Of a DNA stretch of 64,000 nucleotides, positions 26,052 through 35,100 are shown one piece after another. The stretch is from Streptomyces sp. SKN60. GTDB taxonomy: Bacteria; Actinomycetota; Actinomycetes; Streptomycetales; Streptomycetaceae. A program made the position numbers and the translations under genes. The notes beneath the pieces were generated by a model. That model did no database searches, was not told the origin of the DNA, and was given only the letters and a program-made list of their open reading frames with translations. Where the stretch lies: assembly GCF_026236535.1 (NCBI RefSeq), contig NZ_JAHTMW010000029.1, forward strand, positions 28,669-92,668, given 5' to 3'. Within the stretch, counting starts at the first letter, position 1; every line of letters starts with the position of its first letter.

Positions 26052-26663
26052 TCAGGCGCCGGTGATCCGGGCCACCAGGGCGAGCAGCGTGCCCCGGATC
26101 CGGTCGCCGTCGAACTCGCCCTCCCGCAGCGCGTGCTGGAGGTCCGAGTCCAGGGGCGCGAGGAGCAGATGCGCGCCACAGTCGGCGTCGAGATCCGGAC
26201 AAGCCTCGCGGAGCAGAATGGTCAGGTGCACGCGCCAGAAGGCGTACGAACCTATCTGGTAGCGCGCGCCCGGCGCGGCCGTCTCCGACAGCCGTACCAG
26301 CTCCAGGTTCTCGTCCAGAAGGTCCAGGTAGGCGCCGAAGAAGGCGGTGATGCGCGCCGCCGCCGGAGCGCCCGGGCCGAGCGGTGGCGGGCCGTGCAGG
26401 ATGCGCTCCTGAAGGCGGCTGTCCTGCGCGTCGAGCAGGGCGGCGGCCAGCCCTGCCTTGCTGCCGAACCTGCGGAAGAGCGTGCCCTTGCCGACGCCGG
26501 CCGCGGCGGCGATGGCGTCCATGGACACGTTCGCCACACCGCGCCGGTCGAAGAGTTTCTGGGCGGCGGCAAGGATCCGCAGCCGGTTGCGCGCGGCGTC
26601 CGAGCGCTCGGCCGGCGGCTCGTGCAGGGCGCAGGGCAAGGGCGCGGGCGAGAGGTTCTGCAC
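26052..26663 (-). CDS. TetR-family transcriptional regulator
   Basis: A 203-residue regulator. The N-terminal helix-turn-helix is classic TetR: ARNRLRILAAAQKLFDRRG then VSMDAIAAAAGVGKGTLFRRFG. The C-terminal ligand domain is diverse (ELVRLSETAAPGARYQIGSYA). I chose GTG at 26663 (VQNLSPAP) with a GAGG site; the much longer upstream frame is implausible. It ends convergent with the YceI gene. Its upstream gap is shared with the nitroimidazole-like operon, which it may control; no direct evidence. Confidence 0.85.
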   Translation of the reverse strand: MQNLSPAPLPCALHEPPAERSDAARNRLRILAAAQKLFDRRGVANVSMDAIAAAAGVGKGTLFRRFGSKAGLAAALLDAQDSRLQERILHGPPPLGPGAPAAARITAFFGAYLDLLDENLELVRLSETAAPGARYQIGSYAFWRVHLTILLREACPDLDADCGAHLLLAPLDSDLQHALREGEFDGDRIRGTLLALVARITGA

Positions 26664-26709
26664 GCGGGGCCTCGGTTCTTTCTCCGTGGGGATGGCGGAG
26701 CGGGGGCGG

Positions 26710-26726
26710 CGTACGTGCAGTGTACG
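26710..26726. promoter_or_regulatory. Candidate TetR operator
   Basis: Inverted repeat CGTAC-actgcac-GTACG (minus-strand reading), 47 nt upstream of the tetR start, typical in spacing and place for autoregulation. Confidence 0.45.
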
Positions 26727-26777
26727 GGGAATGGTCCAGGCCGGACCGTCGCGGCGCCGTGACCCGAGCACGGAGCA

Positions 26778-26830
26778 CCCACCGATCGCCCACCGACCGT
26801 GTCGACCGCCCACCGATCGCCCACCGATCG
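26778..26830. repeat. Short direct repeats (cccaccgaYcg)
   Basis: Four copies of the 11-nt unit cccaccga[t/c]cg begin at 26778, 26789, 26809 and 26820 in the tetR/Roh-like control region. The unit looks non-coding; it could be regulatory or slippage-born. Confidence 0.6.
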
Positions 26831-27303
26831 CCCGCCGGCCGCCCGACGGCCACCCGACGACCGGCCCTCGAACCGACCCCCCGTCCGACCGCAAACCGAC
26901 CATCGTGCGACGGCCATATGACCATCGCGCAACCGGCGTCCAGAAGATGGCCCACTCCTTGGCGAGCCGCTTGTACCGCCGCCGCCGACTGTGACAGAGT
27001 CCCCAATCGGACCGCAGTCCGTTTACGGGGGTAATCATGGCTGTATCGCGATCCGGCAGGAGCACTACGACCTCCTCCCGCAGACGCATTCACTCCACCG
27101 TTCCGTAGGACATCCCCAGGACATCCCTGGGACGTCGCCGCACCCGCATCCCCGTCCGCAGGGACGGTTCCCGCGTGCCCCAAGGCCGCGGCCTGCAACG
27201 AGAAATCCTCTTGAGCACGAGCCGGACCGGCCGGCGCCGCCATGCGCCCGCCCGCCCGACCCGCCCGTGCTCCTCATCCGTACGCCGTACGACCGGAGGA
27301 ACC

Positions 27304-28470
27304 ATGACCGTGCACGCCGACACCTTCCTGGACCTGACCCAGCACGAGATCCAGGCGCTCCGCACCGAGTTCAACCTCGCCGACGCCCACACCCACCAGC
27401 GCCAGTCCGCCTCCCAGCACGGGATCGTCGAGCGGCTGCCGCAGCTGTGGTACGAGGCCGAGGAAGGCCTCCAGGCCACCTACGAACAGCGTTTCACCGA
27501 GGCCTTCTTCCGCCTCCACCGCCAGCCCACCGCACTGGAGAAGAACAAGACGCTGCTGTCCTACGCGGCGTCCATCTCCACCATGGTCGTGGCGATGTAC
27601 CTCAAGCGGCAGCGCATGGCCGTGACCCTGGTCGAGCCCTGCTTCGACAACCTGCACGACGTGCTGTCGAACATGGGCGTGCCGCTCTACCCCATCGACG
27701 AGTCCGCGCTGCACGACGTCGACCGCATCTACACCGAGCTCAAGCGCCGGGTCCGCACCGACGCGCTCTTCCTCGTCGACCCCAACAACCCCACCGGCTT
27801 CAGCCTGATGTCGCACGGCCGCCGGGGCCTGGAGGAGGTCGTCCGGTACTGCAAGGACCACGACAAGCTCCTGGTCATCGACTTCTGCTTCGCGTCCTTC
27901 ACGCTGTACGACGAGGAGCTCGCCCGCTTCGACGTGTACGAGCTCCTGGAGAACTCCGGCGTCCGCTACCTGGTCATCGAGGACACCGGCAAGACCTGGC
28001 CCGTGCAGGACGCCAAGGCCGCGATGCTCACCGCCAGCGACGACATCAAGGAGGACGTGTACAACCTGCACACCAGCGTCCTGCTCAACGTCTCGCCCTT
28101 CGTCCTCAACATGCTGGCCGAGTACATAGAGAACTCGGCCAAGGACGGCATGGCCTCGGTCCGCGACCTCCTCGACGTCAACCGGGCCGCGGTCAAGGAG
28201 GCCCTGGCCGGCACGATCCTGGAGTACCAGGAGCCGATCGCCAAGACCAGCGTGGCCTGGGCGAAGATCCGGCACCCCGAGCTGACCGCGACCGAGCTGC
28301 AGCGCGAACTGCGCGGCGAGGGCGTGTACGTGCTGCCCGGCCGCTTCTTCTTCTGGAACGAGCCCGGCAAGGGCGAGCCCTACATCCGGATGGCCCTGGC
28401 CCGCGAGCCGGAGATGTTCGCCGGGGCGATGAAGCGCCTGCGGGAGGTGCTGGACCGCTATGCCGGCTGA
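27304..28470 (+). CDS. rohP: MppP/RohP-type PLP-dependent L-arginine oxidase
   Basis: A 388-residue aminotransferase-fold PLP enzyme resembling the MppP/RohP arginine oxidases, which use PLP and O2 to convert L-arginine to 4-hydroxy-2-ketoarginine. Visible features are LTQHEIQALRTEFNLADAH at the N-terminus (a signature segment of MppP relatives), DPNNPTG, VIDFCFASF and the PLP lysine Lys230 in VIEDTGKTWPVQ. The ATG at 27304 follows ggaggaacc. It is the first gene of a seven-gene operon, 11 nt overlapping the next. An ordinary aminotransferase is the alternative, but neighbours match the azomycin set. Confidence 0.85.
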   Translation: MTVHADTFLDLTQHEIQALRTEFNLADAHTHQRQSASQHGIVERLPQLWYEAEEGLQATYEQRFTEAFFRLHRQPTALEKNKTLLSYAASISTMVVAMYLKRQRMAVTLVEPCFDNLHDVLSNMGVPLYPIDESALHDVDRIYTELKRRVRTDALFLVDPNNPTGFSLMSHGRRGLEEVVRYCKDHDKLLVIDFCFASFTLYDEELARFDVYELLENSGVRYLVIEDTGKTWPVQDAKAAMLTASDDIKEDVYNLHTSVLLNVSPFVLNMLAEYIENSAKDGMASVRDLLDVNRAAVKEALAGTILEYQEPIAKTSVAWAKIRHPELTATELQRELRGEGVYVLPGRFFFWNEPGKGEPYIRMALAREPEMFAGAMKRLREVLDRYAG

Positions 28471-29017
28471 CACGACCAGCACGACACCCCTCGACGACGC
28501 CGAGCCGTTCATCGACGCCGATCTCTTCCTCGGCATGAACAGCGCCGACGACGACGTCCGCATCGCCTGCAAGGCGTTCTTCGTCGAACGGCTCGGCGGG
28601 CGGGTGACGATGAGCCTGGAGCAGGTGGGTCGCTGCGACGACGTCATCTGGGGCTACTCGCGCGAACTCCAGGACCTCTACTACCCGTTCATGGACCACC
28701 TCCACACGGTCATGGACATCAGCCGGGAGGGGTACGAGCCCGCCGACGCGCAGCTCGCCCTCGCCGAGGACTCCGGCCTGCCCGCACGGCTGCCGTTCAC
28801 CGACCGGCTGCTGCTCGCCCAGGTGATCCATCGCAAGGGCCTGCTCCACACGGCGGGCCCGCGCCTGGGCGCCTTCGGAGGGCTTCCGGTCCGCACGGTG
28901 GCCGCCCGGCCGGCCGGCGCGCCGGAGCCCTCCTTCCCCGAGCCGCTGGAGCGGCTCTACCGCACGTCGCTGGCCCTGCGCCTGCCCCTTCCCCCGTCCC
29001 TGCCCGAGGGAGCGTGA
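28460..29017 (+). CDS. rohQ: RohQ-like putative dehydratase/cyclase
   Basis: A 185-residue protein with no family I recognise by motif. It is soluble and acidic in the first half (DDAEPFIDADLFLGMNSADD), then has a mixed helical region (DVIWGYSRELQDLYYPFMDH). By place, between the arginine oxidase and the retro-aldolase, it corresponds to RohQ, which in azomycin synthesis dehydrates and cyclises guanidinoacetaldehyde to 2-aminoimidazole. That function is inferred from order and size only. Its ATG overlaps the previous gene by 11 nt. Confidence 0.65.
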   Translation: MPADTTSTTPLDDAEPFIDADLFLGMNSADDDVRIACKAFFVERLGGRVTMSLEQVGRCDDVIWGYSRELQDLYYPFMDHLHTVMDISREGYEPADAQLALAEDSGLPARLPFTDRLLLAQVIHRKGLLHTAGPRLGAFGGLPVRTVAARPAGAPEPSFPEPLERLYRTSLALRLPLPPSLPEGA

Positions 29018-29018
29018 G

Positions 29019-29816
29019 ATGTTCCAGGGAGTGATCGCGGCCCTGGTGACGCCGCTCTCGGAGACCGGAGAGGTCTCCGAGAGCGGGGTCGCCCGGCTGC
29101 TGGACAGCATCCGTCCGCACGTCGACGCCCTGCTGCCCAACCTCAGCACCGGCGAGGGCCGGTGGCTGACCGACCGCCAGTGGGAGGCCATGCTCACGGC
29201 GACCGTGAAGCACGCGGGTGGCCTGCCCGTCCTCGCCGGCGTGCTGCGCCCCACCACGGACCAGGTCCTGGAGCGGGCCCGGGTCGCCGCCGACCTCGGC
29301 GCGCACGGGCTCGTCAGCACCACCCCGTACGGCTCCGGCGTCACCCAGGACCAGATCCACCGGCACTTCGCCGAGCTCGACGCCCGCGCCGGGCTCCCGG
29401 TCGTCGCGTACCACGGCACCGAAGTCGCCGACAACTGCGCCGACTTCGAGACGCTGCTGCGCATCTGCGAGCTGCCGTCGATCGTGGGCGTCAAGGACTC
29501 CTCCGGCAGCTCCGCCTTCACCCGGCGGCTCGTCGAGGCCGCGCCCGGCGCCCGCGTCTACGCCGGTCTCGAACACCTGCTGCTCGAGTCCGGGGCCGTC
29601 GACGGGTACGTGGTGGCGCTCGCCAACCTCGAACCGGCGCTGTGCGCCGACCTGTTCGCCGGCCGGCTCGACGACCCGGCCGTGCGGCTGACCGAGGCCG
29701 TGGAGCGGTACGGCCTGGAGGAGGACGACTGGTACGTACGGGTCAAGACCGCGCTGTACGAGCGCAGCGTGCTGGAGACGGACCGGACCGTGGACACGGG
29801 AGAGGTCGGGGGATGA
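29019..29816 (+). CDS. rohR: DHDPS-family retro-aldolase (RohR-like)
   Basis: A 265-residue TIM-barrel lyase of the dihydrodipicolinate synthase family, acting through a Schiff base. Catalytic Lys159 lies in SIVGVKDSSGS, and Tyr131 in VVAYHGTEV. The canonical N-terminal GVIAALVTPL is intact. It is shorter than lysine-pathway DapA (about 295). In azomycin synthesis RohR splits 4-hydroxy-2-ketoarginine to pyruvate and guanidinoacetaldehyde, and a pyruvate-forming retro-aldol suits this fold. The start is 1 nt after the previous stop; the end overlaps rohS as ATGA. Confidence 0.85.
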   Translation: MFQGVIAALVTPLSETGEVSESGVARLLDSIRPHVDALLPNLSTGEGRWLTDRQWEAMLTATVKHAGGLPVLAGVLRPTTDQVLERARVAADLGAHGLVSTTPYGSGVTQDQIHRHFAELDARAGLPVVAYHGTEVADNCADFETLLRICELPSIVGVKDSSGSSAFTRRLVEAAPGARVYAGLEHLLLESGAVDGYVVALANLEPALCADLFAGRLDDPAVRLTEAVERYGLEEDDWYVRVKTALYERSVLETDRTVDTGEVGG

Positions 29817-30730
29817 AGGCAGCCACCACGACGACGACAGACCGTGTGCCCGGCCCCCGCCCCGGCGGGGCCGACACCGACGCCAACGCCGACGCCAACG
29901 CCGAATCGGCGCACCGCGAGCTGTTCCGGCTCAACCGCTCCCGTCTCGACTCCCGGCTGCTCGCCCGGGTCGAGGAGATCGAGAAGGGCTGGATCCTGCC
30001 GCTGATCGACTCGGTCGAGGCGACCGGCGAGCCGGTGCCCGACCGGGCCGCCTGGCAGCGGCTGCTCGACGGGCTGCTCGCCGAGGAGCGCGAGCCGAGC
30101 CCGGCCGGCACGTATCTGGCCGACGAGGCGAGCCGCGAGGAATTCACGCTGGTGGTGCGGGAGTTCGCGCTCGACGGGCTGACCGAGGCGCAGAACTTCT
30201 TCCCCGCCGTGCCCCGGCTGCCGATCAAGTCGCAGATGGCGGTGATGCGGGTCCTCATCGACGAGTTCGGCTGCGGAAACCTCCAGCAGGCGCACTCCCA
30301 GCTCTATCGGCTGCTCCTGGCCGAGCTGGGTCTGCCGACCGAGCCGGAGCACTTCGTCGACACCACCGCGGACGAGACCTTCCAGTTCCTGAACGTCTTC
30401 TACTGGCTCACCCAGCGCGCCCCGCACGTCGAGTACTTCCTGGGCGCGCTCGCCTATCTGGAGGCCTCCATCCCGGACGCCTTCACCTACCAGGCGCGGG
30501 CCTGCGAGCGGCTCGGCATCGCGCACGGCCGCTACTACACCGAGCACCTGCACATCGACACCTTCCACATGCAGGAGATGCAGCTGGCCATCAAGGAGTA
30601 CGAGGCGGCGCACGGCCTCGATCCGGCGCGGCTGTGGACGGGTGCCCGGCTGCTCTCCGGGCTGATCGGCGGCGCCTTCGACGCGGCCGTGGCCCGTGCG
30701 CGGGAGCTGGCCGGCGGGGCGGTGGCATGA
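29813..30730 (+). CDS. rohS: Haem-oxygenase-like diiron N-oxygenase (RohS-like)
   Basis: A 305-residue protein of the haem-oxygenase-like diiron oxidase/oxygenase (HDO) family. Predicted iron ligands are Glu151 and His161 in DEFGCGNLQQAHSQLY, and His245, Asp249 and His252 in EHLHIDTFHMQE; a further Glu lies in the upstream helix LTEAQNFF. RohS, of this family, oxidises 2-aminoimidazole to 2-nitroimidazole (azomycin). The Asp/Ala-rich first 35 residues are likely disordered. It is coupled by ATGA overlaps on both sides. A BesC- or UndA-type function cannot be excluded from sequence alone. Confidence 0.85.
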   Translation: MKAATTTTTDRVPGPRPGGADTDANADANAESAHRELFRLNRSRLDSRLLARVEEIEKGWILPLIDSVEATGEPVPDRAAWQRLLDGLLAEEREPSPAGTYLADEASREEFTLVVREFALDGLTEAQNFFPAVPRLPIKSQMAVMRVLIDEFGCGNLQQAHSQLYRLLLAELGLPTEPEHFVDTTADETFQFLNVFYWLTQRAPHVEYFLGALAYLEASIPDAFTYQARACERLGIAHGRYYTEHLHIDTFHMQEMQLAIKEYEAAHGLDPARLWTGARLLSGLIGGAFDAAVARARELAGGAVA

Positions 30731-32064
30731 GCGCGCCCGATGAGAACAGGGCCCCCGAGCCCACCCCCGCACCGCCCCGCGAGCCCGTCCTCGAAGAGCT
30801 CCCCGGCGACCGGCTCCGGGTCCGCGTCGCCGGGCAGGAGTTCGTCGTCGGCGCCTCCTGCCCGCACCGCAAGGGCCGGCTCGTGCACGGTTACGTCAAC
30901 CCGCGGACGCTGCGGATCAGCTGCCCGCTGCACCACAGCGCCTTCGACCTGGCCACCGGCTGCCCGGCCGGCGGCCCGACCGAGGATCCGCTGCCGGTGT
31001 ACCGGGCGGGCGTCTGGCCCGGCTACTACCGGGCCGAGGAGGTCTGGCTGCCCGCCTCGGAGCAACTGCTCGACTGGGGCGAGGAGTTCCACGAGCTGAT
31101 GCTCGGCGACGACCTGCGCATGGCGGCCTTCAAGTCCGCCGTGACCGAGGCCGTACGCCCCGGGGACACCGTCCTCGACCTGGGCACCGGCACCGGCATC
31201 CTGGCCCTGTGGGCCTTGGAGGCCGGGGCCGCCAAGGTCTACGGCATCGACCTCAACGAGAAGGTCCTCGACGCGGCGGTCGAGCGGCTCGACGCGGCCG
31301 GCTTCGCCGACCGGTTCGAGCCACTCCTCGGCCTCTCCTTCGACCTGGAGCTGCCCGAGCGGGTCGACATCGTCGTCTCCGAGATCATGGGGAACCTCGC
31401 CGACAACGAGAACTTCTCCGCCATCCTCGACGACGCCCGCGAACGGTTCCTGCGCCCCGGCGGCCTCATGCTGCCGCGGGTCGTCGACAGCTTCCTGGTG
31501 CCGGTGGCCGCCGAGGAGGCGCACGCGCAGCTGACCGGCGAGGGGCCGCGGGACGCGGGCGGGCCGGAGGCGTTCGCCGCCCTGCTCGCGGCGCGCGGCG
31601 CGAAGGACCCGTGCGCGCTGTACTACGACGTGATCCTGCCGGTCGCCGGGCATCTCGCCTCGCCCCGGCTGGTCCGCCGCTACGAGCCCGAGCGGCCGGA
31701 GGCCGCCCCGACCTCGTACGACGTGCCGCTGGTCTACACGGTGCAGCGGGACGGCGTGCTCACCGGCTTCAAGGGGTACTTCGCCGCCCGGCTCTCCGAG
31801 ACCGTCTCGCTGGACATCTCCGGCGACGACATCGCGGGCCGCACCACCTCCGACAGCTGGAAGCACTGCTACCTGCCGATCGAGCGGCCGGTACGGGTGC
31901 GGCGCGGCGACCGGATCGCGATGACCCTGGCCCGGGCGGCGGGCCGCGACGGCAGCCCCTTCGGCCAGACGTACACGTGGAAGGGGCGGGTCCTCTCCGG
32001 CACCCGGGTGGTGGCCGAATTCGATCACAGCACCGGGACCGTCGAAACCGCCCCGTCCGACTAG
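30727..32064 (+). CDS. Rieske ferredoxin-PRMT-type methyltransferase fusion
   Basis: 445 residues with two domains. Residues about 20-110 form a Rieske [2Fe-2S] domain with ligands Cys45-x-His47 and Cys66-x2-His69. Residues about 115-445 form a class I SAM methyltransferase with motif I at 149-158 (VLDLGTGTGI). It shows protein-arginine-methyltransferase hallmarks: the double-E loop Glu219...Glu228 (SEIMGNLADNEN) and a THW-like loop SDSWKHCYLPIE. PRMTs use the double-E loop to hold a guanidinium, so arginine or a guanidine intermediate is a likely substrate; the Rieske part may feed electrons to the diiron enzyme. Both are inference. Confidence 0.85.
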   Translation: MSAPDENRAPEPTPAPPREPVLEELPGDRLRVRVAGQEFVVGASCPHRKGRLVHGYVNPRTLRISCPLHHSAFDLATGCPAGGPTEDPLPVYRAGVWPGYYRAEEVWLPASEQLLDWGEEFHELMLGDDLRMAAFKSAVTEAVRPGDTVLDLGTGTGILALWALEAGAAKVYGIDLNEKVLDAAVERLDAAGFADRFEPLLGLSFDLELPERVDIVVSEIMGNLADNENFSAILDDARERFLRPGGLMLPRVVDSFLVPVAAEEAHAQLTGEGPRDAGGPEAFAALLAARGAKDPCALYYDVILPVAGHLASPRLVRRYEPERPEAAPTSYDVPLVYTVQRDGVLTGFKGYFAARLSETVSLDISGDDIAGRTTSDSWKHCYLPIERPVRVRRGDRIAMTLARAAGRDGSPFGQTYTWKGRVLSGTRVVAEFDHSTGTVETAPSD

Positions 32065-32108
32065 TCGTCCAGCACAACAACCAATCACCACGGGGGAGTT
32101 CACCAAGG

Positions 32109-35100
32109 ATGACGATCAGCACAGGAAGCACCTCTCAGGGCGCGACGGAGCGGCACCCGGACGGGCGGCCGGTCCGTACGTACGACGTCGTGGCCCTCAA
32201 CGTCCCGATCGCGTACAACGCCTTCGGCGACCACGACCGCAACGGCGCGCTCTACACGCTCGCCTCGGACGCGCCGGAGCTGCGGGAGCTCGCGGCCTCC
32301 TGGCCGCAGCCGTTCCCCAGCTATCTGGAGCACCCCGAGCTGGTGCCCGGTCCGCACCCGCTCGCCCGCCCGCTGGTCCTGCGGGTCCGGCGCGGCGAGC
32401 GGCTGCGGGTGCGGCTGACCAACGAGCTCTCGCGGCGGGTCGGCATCACCCTGCAGGGCGTGCGGTACGACGTGCGCACGACGGACGGCCTGGCGGCGGG
32501 CGCGAACCCGGACACGAGCGTGGCGCCGGGCGACACCCGGGTGTACGAGTGGCTGTGCGAGCACGAGGGCGTGTTCCACTTCGGCGACATGTCCGACGCG
32601 CGGGGCGAGGGCTCGCAGAGCCACGGCATGGTCGGCGCGGTGGTGGTCGAGGCGCCGGAGGCGACCTGGACCGACCCGGAGACGGGCGGGCCGCTGGCCA
32701 CCGGCCTGTACGCGGACGTGCACCTCCCGGACCGCAGCTTCCGCGAGTTCGTGGTCTTCATGATGGAGTACCCGAGCAACGACAACCCGGTGACGCCGCC
32801 GCCGATGCCGGGGCACGGAGGCGGGCACGGCGGGCACGACGGCGGGAGCGGCGAGGGCGGGCACGAGGGGCACGCACTGGCCGCCGAGGTCGGCGCCGGC
32901 GCCGACGCCTCCGCTCCGGGCTTCGAGAACGGCATCTACCGCCCCTCCGCCACCGGCGCCCCGGCGCTCCGCCCCGGCACCTCCGACACCATCGACGACC
33001 TCACCCCGCTCAACAACGCGATGCTGCCGGTCAACCACCGCATCGAGCCGATGGAGTGGCGGATGTACCGCTACCACCGGCTCCTGGAGCAGGGGAAGAT
33101 CGACCCGGTCCGCGACGCCATGATCGGCGAGGAGATGCACCACAGCTCCTGGCTGTTCGGCGACCCGGCGACGCCCGTACTGCGCGGCTACTCCGGCGAC
33201 CCGACCGTGATCCGCCTGGTCCACGGCGGCATGCGCGACACCCATGTCTTCCACACCCACCTGCACCAGTGGCGGGTGCGCGCGGAGGACGAGAACGCGC
33301 CGATCGTCGACTCGGTCAGCATCGGCCCGCAGGAGGCCATGACCCTCGAACTCATCGGCGGTCTCGGGTCGAAGCAGGGCGCGGTCGGCGACTCGATCTG
33401 GCACTGCCACATGTACGTCCACTTCCACATGGGCATGTGGGGCCTGTTCCGGATCTTCGACACCCTCCAGGACGGCACCGGTCACTACCCCGACGGGCGG
33501 CCCGTGCAGGCGCTCGTACCGCTCCCCCATCGTGCGGCGCCGCCGGAGCCGACGCCCGAGCGGCCCGGCTTCCCCGGCTTCATCACCCAGTCGGCGACCT
33601 TCCCGCAGAAGAACCCGCGGCCGCCGCGGACCCCGCTGCAGCCGCCGGGCATGGGCCGGGAGCCCACTCCTCTGGAGCTCGCCGCGTTCGTGGACGACCC
33701 GCAGCCCGGCGAGGCGTTCACGAAGATCGGGCCGGGGGACGCGCCCGTACGCCGCTTCCACCTGGTCGTCACCAACGGCACGCTCTACTACCACGGGGAC
33801 CCGACCGACGAGCACGCCACGACCTGGCACGACCACAACGCCCACTTCTACGTCCTTGCCGAGGAGATCGAGGAGGCCGGCGGCCTGGAGGAGTTCAAGC
33901 GGCAACTGGCGGCGGGCGAGCGCACGTTGGAGCCGCTGGTCATCCGGGCCAACAAGGGCGAGGTCCTGGAACTCACCCTCACCAACGCCCTGCCGCCCGG
34001 CCCGCAGAAGGAGTCGGCGTTCGACGCGCCGCTGCCCTTCCAGCCCGAACTCGGCCTGCACACCCACCTGGTGAAGTACGACCCGCTGGTCTCCGACGGC
34101 TCGGCGGTGGGCTGGAACTACCTGTCCGCGACCACGACCGCCGACCAGGGCGAGGAGGCGTTCGGGCAGTACAACTCGTGGACGTACCGCTGGTACGTGG
34201 ACGAGGAGTTCGGCACCGTCCTCTTCCACGACCATCTGCTCGCCAACTACCGCCAGCGGCACGGTCTGTTCGGCGCGCTGATGGCCGAGCCGGAGGGCGC
34301 GACCTGGGTGTCGCCGGAGGATCACGGCAAGGAGCTGCGGCGCGGTACGCAGGCGGTCGTCAAGCTCGCCGACGGCACGTCGCACCGCGAACTGGTCCTG
34401 GCCATCGGCGACTTCGTGCCGATGGTGCGGCACGGGCACGGCGACCACGGCGGGCCGATCAATCCGCCGCCGGCCCCCGGCGCGCCCGACGACCAGGGCG
34501 TGATGGGCGTCAACTACCGCAGCGAGCCGCTGTCCGAGCGGGGCGGGGACCCGGCGCACTGGTTCTCCAGCGCCGAACACGGCGACCCGGGCACGCCGCT
34601 GCTTCGCGGCTACCCCGGCGAGGACCTGCGCGTGCACGTCGTGCAGGGCTCGCACGACCTCCAGCACAGTTTCACGATCTCCGGGGCACGCTGGCGGGAG
34701 TGGGCGGGCCGGGAGGACACCGCCTGGCGCAACCAGCAGACCTTCGGCATCTCGAACGTCGCCCAGATGCGGCTCGCCCCGACGCTGAGCGCCGGCGACC
34801 ACCTGTGGTCGTTCAGCGCGGGCAACGACCTGTGGCTGGGCTGCTGGGGTCTGCTGCGGCTGCACGAGCGCCCGCAGGCGGACCTGCCGCCGCTGCTGAG
34901 CCCGGGGCACCCGGCGCCGGTGCCGGCACCGGTGCCGCTTCCGCCGCGCCGCCGGGTGCGACGGCACACCGTACGGGCCCGTTCCCAGGTCATCGAGTAC
35001 AGCCCGCTGCGCACCGACCCGTACGGGCTCGTGTTCAGCGCCGAGGGGGACGGCGGCCCGGAGGAGGGCCCGCTGGTGCTGCGCTGCCGGGCCGGCGAGT

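Larger units (their letters stand above)
26664..27303. promoter_or_regulatory. Divergent control region of tetR and the Roh-like operon
   Basis: 640 nt with no supportable gene. It holds three operator-like inverted repeats: CGTAC-7 nt-GTACG at 26710-26726 near the tetR start, CGGAC-cgca-GTCCG at 27008-27021 and CCCAGG-acatc-CCTGGG at 27115-27131. A possible weak promoter is TTTACG near 27022 with TATCGC 16 nt on. A strong ribosome site (ggaggaacc) sits right before the ATG at 27304. Confidence 0.5.

Noticed and set aside
26778..26830. CRISPR array
   Set aside because: Units of 11 nt without regular unique spacers; no cas gene nearby.
31209..32108. N-terminal extension of the multicopper oxidase
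   Set aside because: It overlaps the methyltransferase in another frame; the ATG at 32109 has a GGGGGAG site.
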